A stretch of DNA of 34,253 nt from NCBI GenBank assembly GCA_044342535.1, contig JBIIPQ010000009.1, positions 1 to 34,253 on the forward strand, read 5' to 3'. The notes below the pieces were generated by a model that was not told the DNA's origin, ran no database searches, and saw nothing but the letters and a program-made list of their open reading frames with translations. This DNA comes from UBA4615 sp044342535. GTDB taxonomy: Bacteria > Pseudomonadota > Gammaproteobacteria > Burkholderiales > Burkholderiaceae_E. Of this stretch, positions 7,967 to 15,460 are shown one piece after another; positions within the stretch are counted from its first letter, which is position 1; every line of letters begins with the position of its first letter. A program made the position numbers and the translations under genes.

Positions 7967-9888
7967 ACGCCCTCCGCCGCCAGGTCTCGCTCGTGCTGGG
8001 CCATCCGGCCCTGTCGATCGCGGTGCTGCTCGCGCTGTGGTTCGTGCCGGCCTCGGCCGACCGCGCCACGGTGCAGCTGCTGTCGTTCGTGATGATCAAC
8101 ATCCTGCTCGCGCAGAGCATCAACCTGCTGACCGGCATCGCCGGCCAGATCTCGCTCGGTCACGCCGGCTTCTTCGCGATCGGCGCCTACGGTTCCGCGG
8201 TGCTGACCAAGTCCGCCGGACTGCCGGTGATCCTCGCCGTGCCGTGCGCGGTCGCGCTCGCCGCCCTCGCCGGCTGGCTGCTCGCGATCCCGGCGGGCCG
8301 GGTCAAGGAGTTCTACCTCGCGATGATGACCGCGGGCTTCGGCCTGCTGACCTACGAGGTCCTCAAGGAGTGGACCGACGTCACCGGCGGCGTGATGGGC
8401 CTGAGCGCGGTGCCCTCGCCGACGCTGAAGAACCTGGTGGTGCTCGGCGTGCGGCTCGAGGCGCTGGACTACTTCCGCGTGCTGCTGGTGGCCACCGCGG
8501 TGGTGCTCTGGCTGCTGCGCAACTTCGTGCAGTCGATGCACGGTCGTGCGTTCTTCGCGATCCAGGCCAGCGAGATCGCGGCCGGCAGCATCGGCATCCA
8601 GCCCGGGGTCACGAAGCGCCGCGCGTATGCGATCAGCACCGCGATCGCGGGGCTCGCGGGCGCGTTCTACGCGCACCTCGTCGGCTACCTCGGCCCGGAC
8701 AGCTTCACCATCCAGCGATCGGTCGAGGTGCTGGTGATGGCCATCGTCGGCGGCATCGGCACCATCGTGGGCCCGATCCTCGGCGCGATGCTGTTCTCCT
8801 GGCTGCCCGAGAAGCTGCAGGCCTTCGCGGCCTGGCAGTTCATGGTGTACGGCCTGATCCTGATGGGCGTGTTCCTGCTGTTCCGCAAGGGCTTCGCCGG
8901 TGCGATCGCCGAGCCGGCGCGCTTCGTGCCGGCGCGGGCGCTGCGCGACGTGCTGGCAGCCCAGGGCTCGGCCGGAGCCGCGACGGGCGCTGCGGCCTCG
9001 TCGGCGAACGCCACCACCGCGCCGTCGACCGCCAGGACCGCCGCAGGTGTCCCGACGGGCTCGATGGCCGGCGCGGGCACGCCTGCGGGCGACTCCGACG
9101 CCGATGCCGCGCCGATCGTCGAGGTCCGCGACCTCACCAAGCGCTTCGCCGGTCTCGTCGCGCTCGACGGCGTGTCGCTCGCGCTGCGTCCCGGCCGCAT
9201 CACCGCGCTGATCGGCCCCAACGGCTCGGGCAAGAGCACGCTGGTGAACGTGGTCAGCGGCATCTACACCCCGAGCGCGGGGCAGGTGATGCTGCGCGGC
9301 CGCGAGATCGGCGGACGTTCGAATCCCGAGGTGGCCGCCGCCGGCCTGGTGCGGACCTTCCAGGATCCGCGGCTGGTGCCGAGCTTCACGGTCCGTGAGA
9401 ACGTGATGCTGGGCGCGCACCTGAAGCACCGCGGCTCGATGCTCGCGGCCGCGCTGCGCACGCCCGCCATGATGCGAGAGGAGCGCGAGACGATCGCGCG
9501 GGCCGGCGAGATCATGGCCATCGCGGGTCTCACCGCCGTCGCCGACCAGCTGCTCGAGTCGCTGCCCTACGGCTACCGGCGCCTCGCCGAGGTCGCGCGC
9601 GCGCTGATGGCCGACCCCGAGGTGCTGATGCTCGACGAGCCTGCCGCCGGCCTCTCCGAGGGCGAGCTCGGCCGGCTCGCCGAGGTGATCCGCTGGGTCC
9701 GCGGCCGCGGCAAGGCGGTGCTGCTGATCGAGCATCACATGGACTTCGTCGCCGACCTGGTCGACGACGTCGTCGTGCTCGACAGCGGCCGCGTCATCTA
9801 CCGCGGCGACATGCAGGGCATGCGTCGCGACACCGCCGTGATCGAAGCCTACCTGGGCGTCCAGACCCCGAGGACCGCCGATGCTTGA
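7963..9888 (+). CDS. Fused ABC transporter permease (LivM) and ATP-binding protein (LivG)
   Basis: One 641-residue chain carries both a LivM-type permease and a LivG-type ATPase. Residues 1-315 or so are membrane-spanning, with LTGIAGQISLGHAGFFAIGA near residue 56 and the EAA-like region before AIVGGIGTIVGP. Residues 331-383 are an Ala/Thr/Ser/Gly-rich linker. The ATPase follows, with Walker A GPNGSGKST at 418-426, a Q-loop in TFQDPR, a signature region SLPYGYRRLAEVARAL that differs from the usual AYGQQ form, and Walker B VLMLDEP at 554-560. No stop or frame change separates the two halves, so this is a true fusion in this sequence. The start overlaps the LivH stop and the end overlaps livF by 8 bp. 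Such fusions are known in some bacteria; most relatives keep two genes. Confidence 0.93.
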   Translation: MNALRRQVSLVLGHPALSIAVLLALWFVPASADRATVQLLSFVMINILLAQSINLLTGIAGQISLGHAGFFAIGAYGSAVLTKSAGLPVILAVPCAVALAALAGWLLAIPAGRVKEFYLAMMTAGFGLLTYEVLKEWTDVTGGVMGLSAVPSPTLKNLVVLGVRLEALDYFRVLLVATAVVLWLLRNFVQSMHGRAFFAIQASEIAAGSIGIQPGVTKRRAYAISTAIAGLAGAFYAHLVGYLGPDSFTIQRSVEVLVMAIVGGIGTIVGPILGAMLFSWLPEKLQAFAAWQFMVYGLILMGVFLLFRKGFAGAIAEPARFVPARALRDVLAAQGSAGAATGAAASSANATTAPSTARTAAGVPTGSMAGAGTPAGDSDADAAPIVEVRDLTKRFAGLVALDGVSLALRPGRITALIGPNGSGKSTLVNVVSGIYTPSAGQVMLRGREIGGRSNPEVAAAGLVRTFQDPRLVPSFTVRENVMLGAHLKHRGSMLAAALRTPAMMREERETIARAGEIMAIAGLTAVADQLLESLPYGYRRLAEVARALMADPEVLMLDEPAAGLSEGELGRLAEVIRWVRGRGKAVLLIEHHMDFVADLVDDVVVLDSGRVIYRGDMQGMRRDTAVIEAYLGVQTPRTADA

Positions 9889-10591
9889 GCTCAACGAAGT
9901 CGATGTCGCCTACGGCAACATCCAGGCCCTGCACGGCGTCACGCTGACCGCGCGCCCCGGGCAGATCACCGCGGTGCTCGGCGCCAATGGCGCGGGCAAG
10001 TCCTCGCTGCTCAAGGCGATCTCCGGTCTCGCGCCGGTCACCGCCGGCACGATCCGCATCGACGGCACCGACATCGGCCGGCTGCCCGCGCACAAGCGCG
10101 CGCGGCTCGGCGTGTCGCTCGCGATGGAGGGTCGGCGGCTGTTCCGCACGATGACCGTCGAGGAGAACCTGTCGATCGCCTGGAGCTTCGGGCCGCGGCG
10201 CACGCCGTTCCCGCAGGCGCTCGAGCGCGTGTTCGCGGCGTTCCCCATCCTCGAGGAGCGGCGCTCGGGCGCGTCGGGCATGCTGTCCGGCGGCCAGCAG
10301 CAGATGCTGATCCTCTCGTCCGTGACGATCCGCGAGCCGGCGTTCATGCTGCTCGACGAGCCCTCGCTCGGTCTCGCGCCGATCATCGTCCAGCAGATCT
10401 TCGACTTCATCACCGCCTACTCGCGCGAGCGCCAGACCACGGTGGTGCTCGCCGAGCAGATGGCTGCGATGGCGCTGCAGGTCGCGCACCAGGGCTTCGT
10501 GCTGCGCCACGGCCGTGTGATCATGGGCGGCAGCAGCCAGGCGCTGGCCGACGCGGACATCGTCGCGCAGCTGTCGGCGGCGTACCTGTGA
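9881..10591 (+). CDS. Branched-chain-type ABC transporter ATP-binding protein (LivF family)
   Basis: This is the second cytoplasmic ATPase of the importer and would form a heterodimer with the ATPase domain of the fused protein. The 236 residues contain Walker A GANGAGKSS, a signature MLSGGQQQML and Walker B FMLLDEPSLGL, all intact. Length and the LGANGAGKSSLLKAISGL opening are standard for LivF. It overlaps the preceding gene by 8 bp and the following hydrolase by 4 bp, which argues for a single transcript. Confidence 0.93.
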   Translation: MLELNEVDVAYGNIQALHGVTLTARPGQITAVLGANGAGKSSLLKAISGLAPVTAGTIRIDGTDIGRLPAHKRARLGVSLAMEGRRLFRTMTVEENLSIAWSFGPRRTPFPQALERVFAAFPILEERRSGASGMLSGGQQQMLILSSVTIREPAFMLLDEPSLGLAPIIVQQIFDFITAYSRERQTTVVLAEQMAAMALQVAHQGFVLRHGRVIMGGSSQALADADIVAQLSAAYL

Positions 10592-11550
10592 GCGGGGTGG
10601 CGATGGCGGACGGCGCGGGAACCGCAGGAGCGGCGGCGAAGGCCGCGGCCCCCGGCGGCGCGAGCCCGGCGGTGAGCGTACGGCGCGACGACGTGCTCTT
10701 CGACGGCGACGACGTGAAGCTGCACGGCTGGCTCTATCGGCCTGCGGGCGACGCCGCGTCGCCGCGCCCGGCGATCGTGCTCGCCCACGGCTTCTCCGCG
10801 GTCATGGAGATGGGCCTGGACGCGTATGCCCGCGCGTTCGCCGAGGCCGGCTTCGTCTGCCTCGCCTACGACCACCGCGGCTACGGCCGCAGCGGCGGCT
10901 GGCCCCGGCTCGAGACCAACCCGTGGCTGCAGGTCGAGGACACGCGCGCGGCGATCTCGTTCGTACGCACGCTCCCGGGGGTCGACGCCGCGCGCATCGG
11001 CCTGTGGGGCACCAGCTACTCCGGCGGCCATGCGCTGACCGTCGCCGCGCTCGACCGGCGCGTGGTCTGCGTGGTGTCGCAGGTGCCACTGGTGTCGGGC
11101 TCGCGCACCTTCGACAGCTGGGTGCCGGCCGACCGGCGCGAGCGCTTCATGAAGCGTCTGGCCGACGACCGCGACGCCCGCGCCCGCGGCGTGCCGCCGG
11201 GCCTCACGCCCGCCGGCGTGCCGGGCTCCGAGACCGAGGAATGGGCGCGTGCGGTCGACCCGGCCGGGACCGTCTACCCGAACGCGGTCACGCTGCGCAG
11301 CCTCGAGCTGATGCGCGCCTACGAGCCGATCGCGTTCGTCGCGCGCATCGCGCCGACGCCGCTGCTGATGATCGTCGCCGATCGCGACGTGCAGACGCCC
11401 GTGGCCTGGCAGCTCGAGGCGTTCGAGCTCGCTGCCGAGCCCAAGCAGCTGGTCACGCTTCCGGGACGGCACTACGACCCGTACATGGGTCAGCTCGCGG
11501 CGTCGACGGCGGCGGCGCGCGAGTGGTTCGTCGCGCATCTGGGGGGCTGA
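10588..11550 (+). CDS. Alpha/beta hydrolase with a serine nucleophile
   Basis: This 320-residue cytoplasmic hydrolase resembles the dienelactone-hydrolase/YcjY-like and S15-peptidase-like group. The nucleophile elbow is GTSYSGG with Ser143. The oxyanion region is LAHGFSA. The likely acid is in VADRD (Asp265 or Asp267) and the base His295 is in LPGRHYDPY. The GTG at 10588 overlaps the livF stop; an ATG five codons later (10603) is an alternative. The first 30 residues are Ala/Gly-rich and unstructured in look. As last gene of the 2974-11550 operon it may cleave an ester or thioester of the imported compound. Substrate unknown. Confidence 0.85.
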   Translation: MSGVAMADGAGTAGAAAKAAAPGGASPAVSVRRDDVLFDGDDVKLHGWLYRPAGDAASPRPAIVLAHGFSAVMEMGLDAYARAFAEAGFVCLAYDHRGYGRSGGWPRLETNPWLQVEDTRAAISFVRTLPGVDAARIGLWGTSYSGGHALTVAALDRRVVCVVSQVPLVSGSRTFDSWVPADRRERFMKRLADDRDARARGVPPGLTPAGVPGSETEEWARAVDPAGTVYPNAVTLRSLELMRAYEPIAFVARIAPTPLLMIVADRDVQTPVAWQLEAFELAAEPKQLVTLPGRHYDPYMGQLAASTAAAREWFVAHLGG

Positions 11551-11553
11551 AGC

Positions 11554-11571
11554 ACGTTCCCGCGGGAACGT
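11554..11571. repeat. 18-bp perfect palindrome, copy 1 of a shared 16-bp core
   Basis: ACGTTCCCGCGGGAACGT is a perfect palindrome starting 4 bp after the last base of the serine-hydrolase gene and lying between two convergent operons. Its 16-bp core CGTTCCCGCGGGAACG occurs again at 23609-23624. No T-tract follows on either strand, so it is not a standard intrinsic terminator. It may be a protein-binding site or a dispersed palindromic element. Confidence 0.75.
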
Positions 11572-11623
11572 CCGCCCGCTTCGACGCCATCCCGGTTCCG
11601 CGCGGGGCCGCGGACGAACGCCT

Positions 11624-12382
11624 TCAGTACTTGCCTTCCCCCACCCCCGGCTTCGTCCGCCCCACCCGCGTGTAGTACTCCTGCGGAATCGCATCCGCCG
11701 TCTTGTAGAAGTGCCAGTGGCAGGGCTTGCTCGCATCCGGCTCGAAGTCGGTCACCCACAGCGGATGCCCGCCCCATTCCATCGGCAGGATCTCGTTCAT
11801 CGCGCAGTGCGTGCAGTAGTAGGGCACGCCGGTGCGGCCCCAGCTCCAGTCGTGCGGCTGCTGCGTGACGCCGAACGAATAGGGCGCGCCGAGCCGCGAC
11901 GGCGTGCCGTCCACCGGGTCGCCGCGCCGCATCCGCCCGCCGCTGCCGCAGGGGTCCATCCGGATCGAGAACCGGTGCTCGTCCTCGGTGATGCCGAGTG
12001 CGCCGTCCTGCTTCGGGCCGCCATGATGGGCGCGCATGATCTCGGCGGTCACCGCCAAGCGCTCGGGTACGGTCATCCCGAGGAAGCCCTTCCAGCTGCG
12101 ACGCAGCATCCAAGTCTCCTGGCTCGAGCGCAGCACGTCGCCGACCGCGTCCTCGCCCCAGCGCTTGGCGATCTGGGTCTGCATGTCCCAGACCCAGTCG
12201 CAGAACAGGTCGTGCAGGCTCTTGCCCTCGGTCACCATGTAGCCGGCGAGGCGCTTGGCGTCGTCGAGGCGGCCCTCGTCGATCGCCTGCACGAGCTGGT
12301 CCTGGGTCGGCACGCCGAGGTCGTCGACGTCCTCCTGACGCACCGCGCGGCCCAGCCGGGCCAAGTCCACCAGTCGAAGCAT
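11624..12382 (-). CDS. Unrecognised Cys/His-rich protein of the flavin-monooxygenase operon
   Basis: I do not recognise this 252-residue protein with confidence. It has no signal peptide or membrane segment. Residues 25-100 look helical. The C-terminal half holds distinctive segments: MDPCGSGGRMRRGDP (Cys145), PYYCTHCAMNE (Cys190 and Cys193, a CxxC pair) and KPCHWHFYK (Cys221, His222, His224). These clustered Cys and His residues could form a metal site; that is inference. It is third in an operon with a luciferase-like monooxygenase and an Asp-nucleophile hydrolase, 32 bp after the latter. A weak resemblance to the L-2-amino-thiazoline-4-carboxylic acid hydrolase family was considered but cannot be shown by eye. 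The ATG at 12382 was chosen because the sequence upstream belongs to the next gene's frame and looks non-coding. Confidence 0.8.
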   Translation of the reverse strand: MLRLVDLARLGRAVRQEDVDDLGVPTQDQLVQAIDEGRLDDAKRLAGYMVTEGKSLHDLFCDWVWDMQTQIAKRWGEDAVGDVLRSSQETWMLRRSWKGFLGMTVPERLAVTAEIMRAHHGGPKQDGALGITEDEHRFSIRMDPCGSGGRMRRGDPVDGTPSRLGAPYSFGVTQQPHDWSWGRTGVPYYCTHCAMNEILPMEWGGHPLWVTDFEPDASKPCHWHFYKTADAIPQEYYTRVGRTKPGVGEGKY

Positions 12383-12414
12383 CCGTGTCTCCCGATGCGG
12401 GGGCGGCCCGGCCC

Positions 12415-13206
12415 TCAGGCCCGCCGCGCGCCCGCGAAGTCGTCGATCGCGGCCGCGGTCTCGGTCGCGGCCTCCTGCGGGATCATGTGTCCCGAGCTCA
12501 CCATGCGCACGCGCGCATCGGGCATCGCCGCCGCGAACGCGTCGAGGTAGCCACGGCCCATCAGCGCGTCCTGCGTGCCGCCCACCACCAGCGTCGGCGC
12601 GGTGATCCGGTAGAGACGGTGCTTCAGGCCCTTGTCCGGGATCGGCCACATCAGCTTGGCCGCCGCGATCAGCGCCTGGCGCCTTCGCAGGATCGACTCG
12701 GTCTGGGCAACGGGGTCGGGCAGGGGCGCGTTGAACGCGGTCGCCGCCTCGCCGCCGGGGTCGGCGTACAGCAGCTTCGTCAGGGCGCCGGGCGTCAGGC
12801 CGAAGATGTCGTCGAGTGGCGCCTCGTCCTGCCACAGGCCGTAGGGCGCGAGCAGCACCAGCCGCTCGACGCGCCGGCGAAAGAGCGCGGCATATTCGGC
12901 CGCGGCCGCACCGCCGAAGTCGTGGCCGGCCAGCGCGACGCGCTCCAGCCCGAGCGCGTCCAGCACCTCGTCGAGCCACACCGACAGGTCGTGGAACGAG
13001 CGGATCTGCTCCAGGCCCTCGCTCGCGCCGTAGCCGGGCAGCTTCGGCGCGATCACCTCGTGCGAGCGCGCGAGCGCGTCGACCAGCGGTGTAGACCATT
13101 CGAGCCCGAAGGCGCCGTGCAGGTAGACGAGCGGCGCACCGCGCCCGCGGCGCTCGACCTCGGCGCCGAGCCCGTTCCCGGGCAGCGTGATCGTCGCGGC
13201 CATCAT
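12415..13206 (-). CDS. Alpha/beta hydrolase with an Asp nucleophile (epoxide hydrolase / dehalogenase type)
   Basis: This 263-residue enzyme has the nucleophile elbow GHDFGGA with Asp96 where most relatives have Ser. GHDxGG is the pattern of epoxide hydrolases and haloalkane or haloacid dehalogenases, which work through an alkyl-enzyme ester. The oxyanion segment is LHGAFG at residues 29-34. The acid is probably Asp213 in GGTQDALMG and the base His240 in SSGHMIPQE. The lid region (about 125-200) is Leu/Ala-rich; the paired lid tyrosines of epoxide hydrolases cannot be assigned by eye. Start is the first of two tandem ATGs, overlapping the monooxygenase stop by 4 bp. Coupling to a flavin monooxygenase suggests it opens an epoxide or hydrolyses an oxygenation product. 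The fold is certain, the reaction is inferred. Confidence 0.87.
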   Translation of the reverse strand: MMAATITLPGNGLGAEVERRGRGAPLVYLHGAFGLEWSTPLVDALARSHEVIAPKLPGYGASEGLEQIRSFHDLSVWLDEVLDALGLERVALAGHDFGGAAAAEYAALFRRRVERLVLLAPYGLWQDEAPLDDIFGLTPGALTKLLYADPGGEAATAFNAPLPDPVAQTESILRRRQALIAAAKLMWPIPDKGLKHRLYRITAPTLVVGGTQDALMGRGYLDAFAAAMPDARVRMVSSGHMIPQEAATETAAAIDDFAGARRA

Positions 13207-14435
13207 GCGGCGCTCTGCGGTGCGATCGCGCGCGGCACACGCGGCTGCTTGAGCGCAGTCGGCCACCAGTGGTCCTCCCACTGGTCGTCCCACAGGTGCT
13301 TCAGATGCGGCGTGACCTCGGTGGCGATGCGGCGCAGGTTGACCATGACCTTGTCGTGCGGCATGTCGCCGAACTGCGCGAGGATGCCGAGGTGGCCGAC
13401 GTTGAGCGTGCGCGACAGGTCCTCGAGCTGCTCGGTCACGCGCTTCGCGGTGCCCGCGATCACCGTGCCGCGCTCGATCATCTCGGCCCAGGTGGTGTCG
13501 ATGATCTTCGGGCCCTTCTGCTGGCTCTCCATGCCGAGCTTGATCGTGTTCAGCGTCCGGTAGCCGGGCGCCTCGACGAAGCCGCCGTAGACATGCTGGG
13601 TCTTGTTGAAGAACCACTCGGCATGCGCGCCGTACAGGTCCGCGGCCTGCTGGTCGGAGTCGGCCACCGCGACGAACTGCACGAAGCCCGCCTGGTACGG
13701 GTTGCGCGGCAGGCCCTTGCGGTCGAGCGTCTCCCAGAAGCCGTCCATGAACACCTTCGCGCGCTTGTAGCCCGAGAAGGACAGGTAGCTGTAGAGGAAG
13801 CCGTTGTCGGCGCAGTAGTCCCAGGTCTCGACCGAGCCGCCGCCCGGGATCCACACCGGCGGATGCGGGCGCTGGATCGGCTTGGGCCAGCAGTTCACGT
13901 AGCGCATCTGCGTGAACTCGCCGTTGAAGGCGAACACGTCGTTGCGCTTCCAGGCCTCGAGGATCAGGCGCACGCCCTCGTAGTACTTCTCGCGCAGCGT
14001 CGTGGGCACCTCGCCGTACGCGTAGTTGGTGTCCATGCTCGTGCCCACCGGGAAGCCCGCGACCAGCCGACCGCCCGAGATGCAGTCGATCATCGCGAAC
14101 TCCTCGGCGATGCGCACCGGGGGGTTGTACAGCGCCACCGAGTTGCCGAGCACGACGATCGCCGCATCGCGCGTGCGGCGCGCGAGCGAGCCGGCGATGA
14201 TGTTCGGCGAGGGCATCAGGCCGTAGCCGTTGGCATGGTGCTCGTTCACGCAGATGCCGTCGAAGCCCAGTTCGGCGGCGTACTCGAGCTGGTCCATGTA
14301 CTCGTTGTAGAGCGCGTGCCCCTTGACCGGGTCGAACAGCTCGCCGGGGATGTCGACCCACACCGAGCGGTGCTTCTGCGGGAAGTCCATCGGCAGGTGC
14401 CGATAGGGCATCAGGTTGAACGACATGAACTTCAC
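13203..14435 (-). CDS. Luciferase-like (LLM class) flavin-dependent monooxygenase
   Basis: This 410-residue protein has the bacterial-luciferase TIM-barrel pattern. Diagnostic segments are YAAELGFDGICVNEHHANGYG near the start, NSVALYNPPVRIAEEFAMID, SGGRLVAGFPVGTS and PPVWIPGGGS. The family uses reduced FMN (or F420) and oxygen to hydroxylate, epoxidise or cleave small organic molecules; limonene 1,2-monooxygenase is one member. A reductase partner is not encoded beside it. The GTG at 14435 was chosen because AGGAGGAG lies about 6-8 bp upstream; an ATG at codon 4 lacks that spacing. It is the first gene of a three-gene operon and has a recognisable promoter and possible operator upstream (14469-14509). 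Substrate unknown. Confidence 0.9.
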   Translation of the reverse strand: MKFMSFNLMPYRHLPMDFPQKHRSVWVDIPGELFDPVKGHALYNEYMDQLEYAAELGFDGICVNEHHANGYGLMPSPNIIAGSLARRTRDAAIVVLGNSVALYNPPVRIAEEFAMIDCISGGRLVAGFPVGTSMDTNYAYGEVPTTLREKYYEGVRLILEAWKRNDVFAFNGEFTQMRYVNCWPKPIQRPHPPVWIPGGGSVETWDYCADNGFLYSYLSFSGYKRAKVFMDGFWETLDRKGLPRNPYQAGFVQFVAVADSDQQAADLYGAHAEWFFNKTQHVYGGFVEAPGYRTLNTIKLGMESQQKGPKIIDTTWAEMIERGTVIAGTAKRVTEQLEDLSRTLNVGHLGILAQFGDMPHDKVMVNLRRIATEVTPHLKHLWDDQWEDHWWPTALKQPRVPRAIAPQSAA

Positions 14436-14468
14436 GGGGTCTCCTCCTGGTCCTGCCTTGTTTTCCCC

Positions 14469-14497
14469 ATTCTGGTCCGCCGGGCATGCAACAGCAA
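14469..14497 (-). promoter_or_regulatory. Putative sigma-70 promoter of the monooxygenase operon
   Basis: Reading the minus strand, TTGCTG (14497-14492) and CAGAAT (14474-14469) are separated by 17 bp. They match the -35 and -10 consensus at four positions each. Spacing to the GTG at 14435 leaves a leader of about 27 nt containing the strong ribosome binding site. Confidence 0.5.
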
Positions 14498-14509
14498 TAC
14501 CGGTCGGTA
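14498..14509. promoter_or_regulatory. TACCG-N2-CGGTA inverted repeat abutting the -35 box
   Basis: The plus strand reads TACCGGTCGGTA, with 5-bp arms separated by 2 bp. It directly touches the upstream edge of the predicted -35 box. TetR-family operators often have this style and size, so it may be the binding site of an operon regulator. No regulator gene lies next to it. Confidence 0.4.
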
Positions 14510-14577
14510 GCCATTTCTCCGGGCGGGCCGGGCCCCCTGACGGGGCAGAGGAACTTGGAACGGAAGGGAGGCGGGCG

Positions 14578-15336
14578 CTATGCGTGCGGGCGGTGTCCGC
14601 AGACCGGGCAGCCCGGGTCGCGCGGGACGCGAATCCGGTCGATCGACATCGTGCGGGTGTCGATCAGCAGCAGTTGGCCCGTCATCGGCGCACCGAACCC
14701 GCCGGCGAGCTTCAGCGCCTCGGCCGCCTGCATCGTGCCGACGATGCCGGTGAGCGGCGCGAACACGCCCATGGTGGCGCAGCGCACCGCCTCGACGTCC
14801 TGGCCGTCCGGGAACAGGCAGTGGTAGCAGGGCGAGTCGGCCCGGCGGGTGTCGAACACCGCGAGCTGGCCGTCGAAGCGGATGGCCGCGCCCGAGACCA
14901 GCGGCACGCCGGCCTCGACGCAGGCGCGGTTCACCGCATGGCGGGTGGCGAAGTTGTCGCAGCAGTCGAGCACGACGGTGGCGCGTGCGACCGCATCGCG
15001 CAGCGCCTCGCCCTCGAGCCGGGCGGCGAGCGCGATCACCTCGACCTCCGGGTTCATCTCGAGCAGCGAGCGCCGGCCGGACTCGGCCTTGCCGAGGCCC
15101 ACGCGGTCGTCGCGGTGCAGCACCTGGCGCTGCAGGTTCGTCAGGTCGACGGTGTCGCCGTCGGCGAGCAGGATCCGGCCGACGCCGGCCGAGGCCAGGT
15201 ACAGCGCGGCGGGCGAGCCCAGGCCGCCCGCACCGACCACCAGCGCCGTCGAAGCCAGCAGGCGCTCCTGCGCCTCGATGCCCATCTCGTCGAGCAGGAT
15301 GTGCCGGCTGTAGCGCAGGAGCTGGGCGTCGTTCAT
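14578..15336 (-). CDS. moeB: HesA/MoeB/ThiF family sulfur-carrier adenylyltransferase
   Basis: E1-like enzymes of this family adenylate the C-terminal glycine of MoaD or ThiS for molybdopterin or thiamine synthesis. The 252-residue protein has the opening RYSRHILLDEMGIEAQERLL, the nucleotide-binding GAGGLGSPAALYLASAGVG, the segment DTVDLTNLQRQVLH, and the conserved LDCCDNFATRHAVN. Two zinc-binding CxxC pairs are visible as CYHC in the middle and CPVCG at the C-terminus. The ATG at 15336 starts MNDAQLLRYSRHI, the normal family N-terminus; 18 upstream codons are Arg/Ala/Pro-rich and were excluded. It lies downstream of ctpA behind an intrinsic terminator. MoeB and ThiF roles cannot be separated by sequence reading; the symbol is a best guess. 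Confidence 0.88.
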   Translation of the reverse strand: MNDAQLLRYSRHILLDEMGIEAQERLLASTALVVGAGGLGSPAALYLASAGVGRILLADGDTVDLTNLQRQVLHRDDRVGLGKAESGRRSLLEMNPEVEVIALAARLEGEALRDAVARATVVLDCCDNFATRHAVNRACVEAGVPLVSGAAIRFDGQLAVFDTRRADSPCYHCLFPDGQDVEAVRCATMGVFAPLTGIVGTMQAAEALKLAGGFGAPMTGQLLLIDTRTMSIDRIRVPRDPGCPVCGHRPHA

Positions 15337-15380
15337 GGCGTCGGGCGGGGCAGGTCGTGCGGCGCGCGGGCGGGCACCGC

Positions 15381-15413
15381 GAAAACGCAAAGGGCGGCCA
15401 AGACGGCCGCCCT
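15381..15413 (-). terminator. Intrinsic terminator of ctpA
   Basis: On the minus strand a 9-bp stem (AGGGCGGCC / GGCCGCCCT, 15413-15391) with a 5-nt loop is followed by TTGCGTTTTC. This is a standard terminator form, placed about 50 nt after the ctpA stop. Confidence 0.8.
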
Positions 15414-15425
15414 CTGGTCGAACAC

Positions 15426-15455
15426 CGGACGGCGCCCCCGGGGGCGCGCCGTCCG
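15426..15455. repeat. GC-rich hairpin just after the ctpA stop
   Basis: The arms CGGACGG and CCGTCCG enclose a near-palindromic CGCCCCCGGGGGCG core with a 2-nt bulge. It lies between the ctpA stop and the terminator. It may protect the 3' end of the ctpA mRNA or assist termination. Confidence 0.55.
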
Positions 15456-15460
15456 TGCGT

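Noticed and set aside
11554..11571. The palindrome between the convergent operons as an intrinsic terminator
   Set aside because: No T-tract follows on either strand and a second copy sits upstream of a start codon, which does not fit a terminator.
12385..14510. Plus-strand open frames over the hydrolase and monooxygenase genes
   Set aside because: They are shadows of the minus-strand operon and show no recognisable domain.
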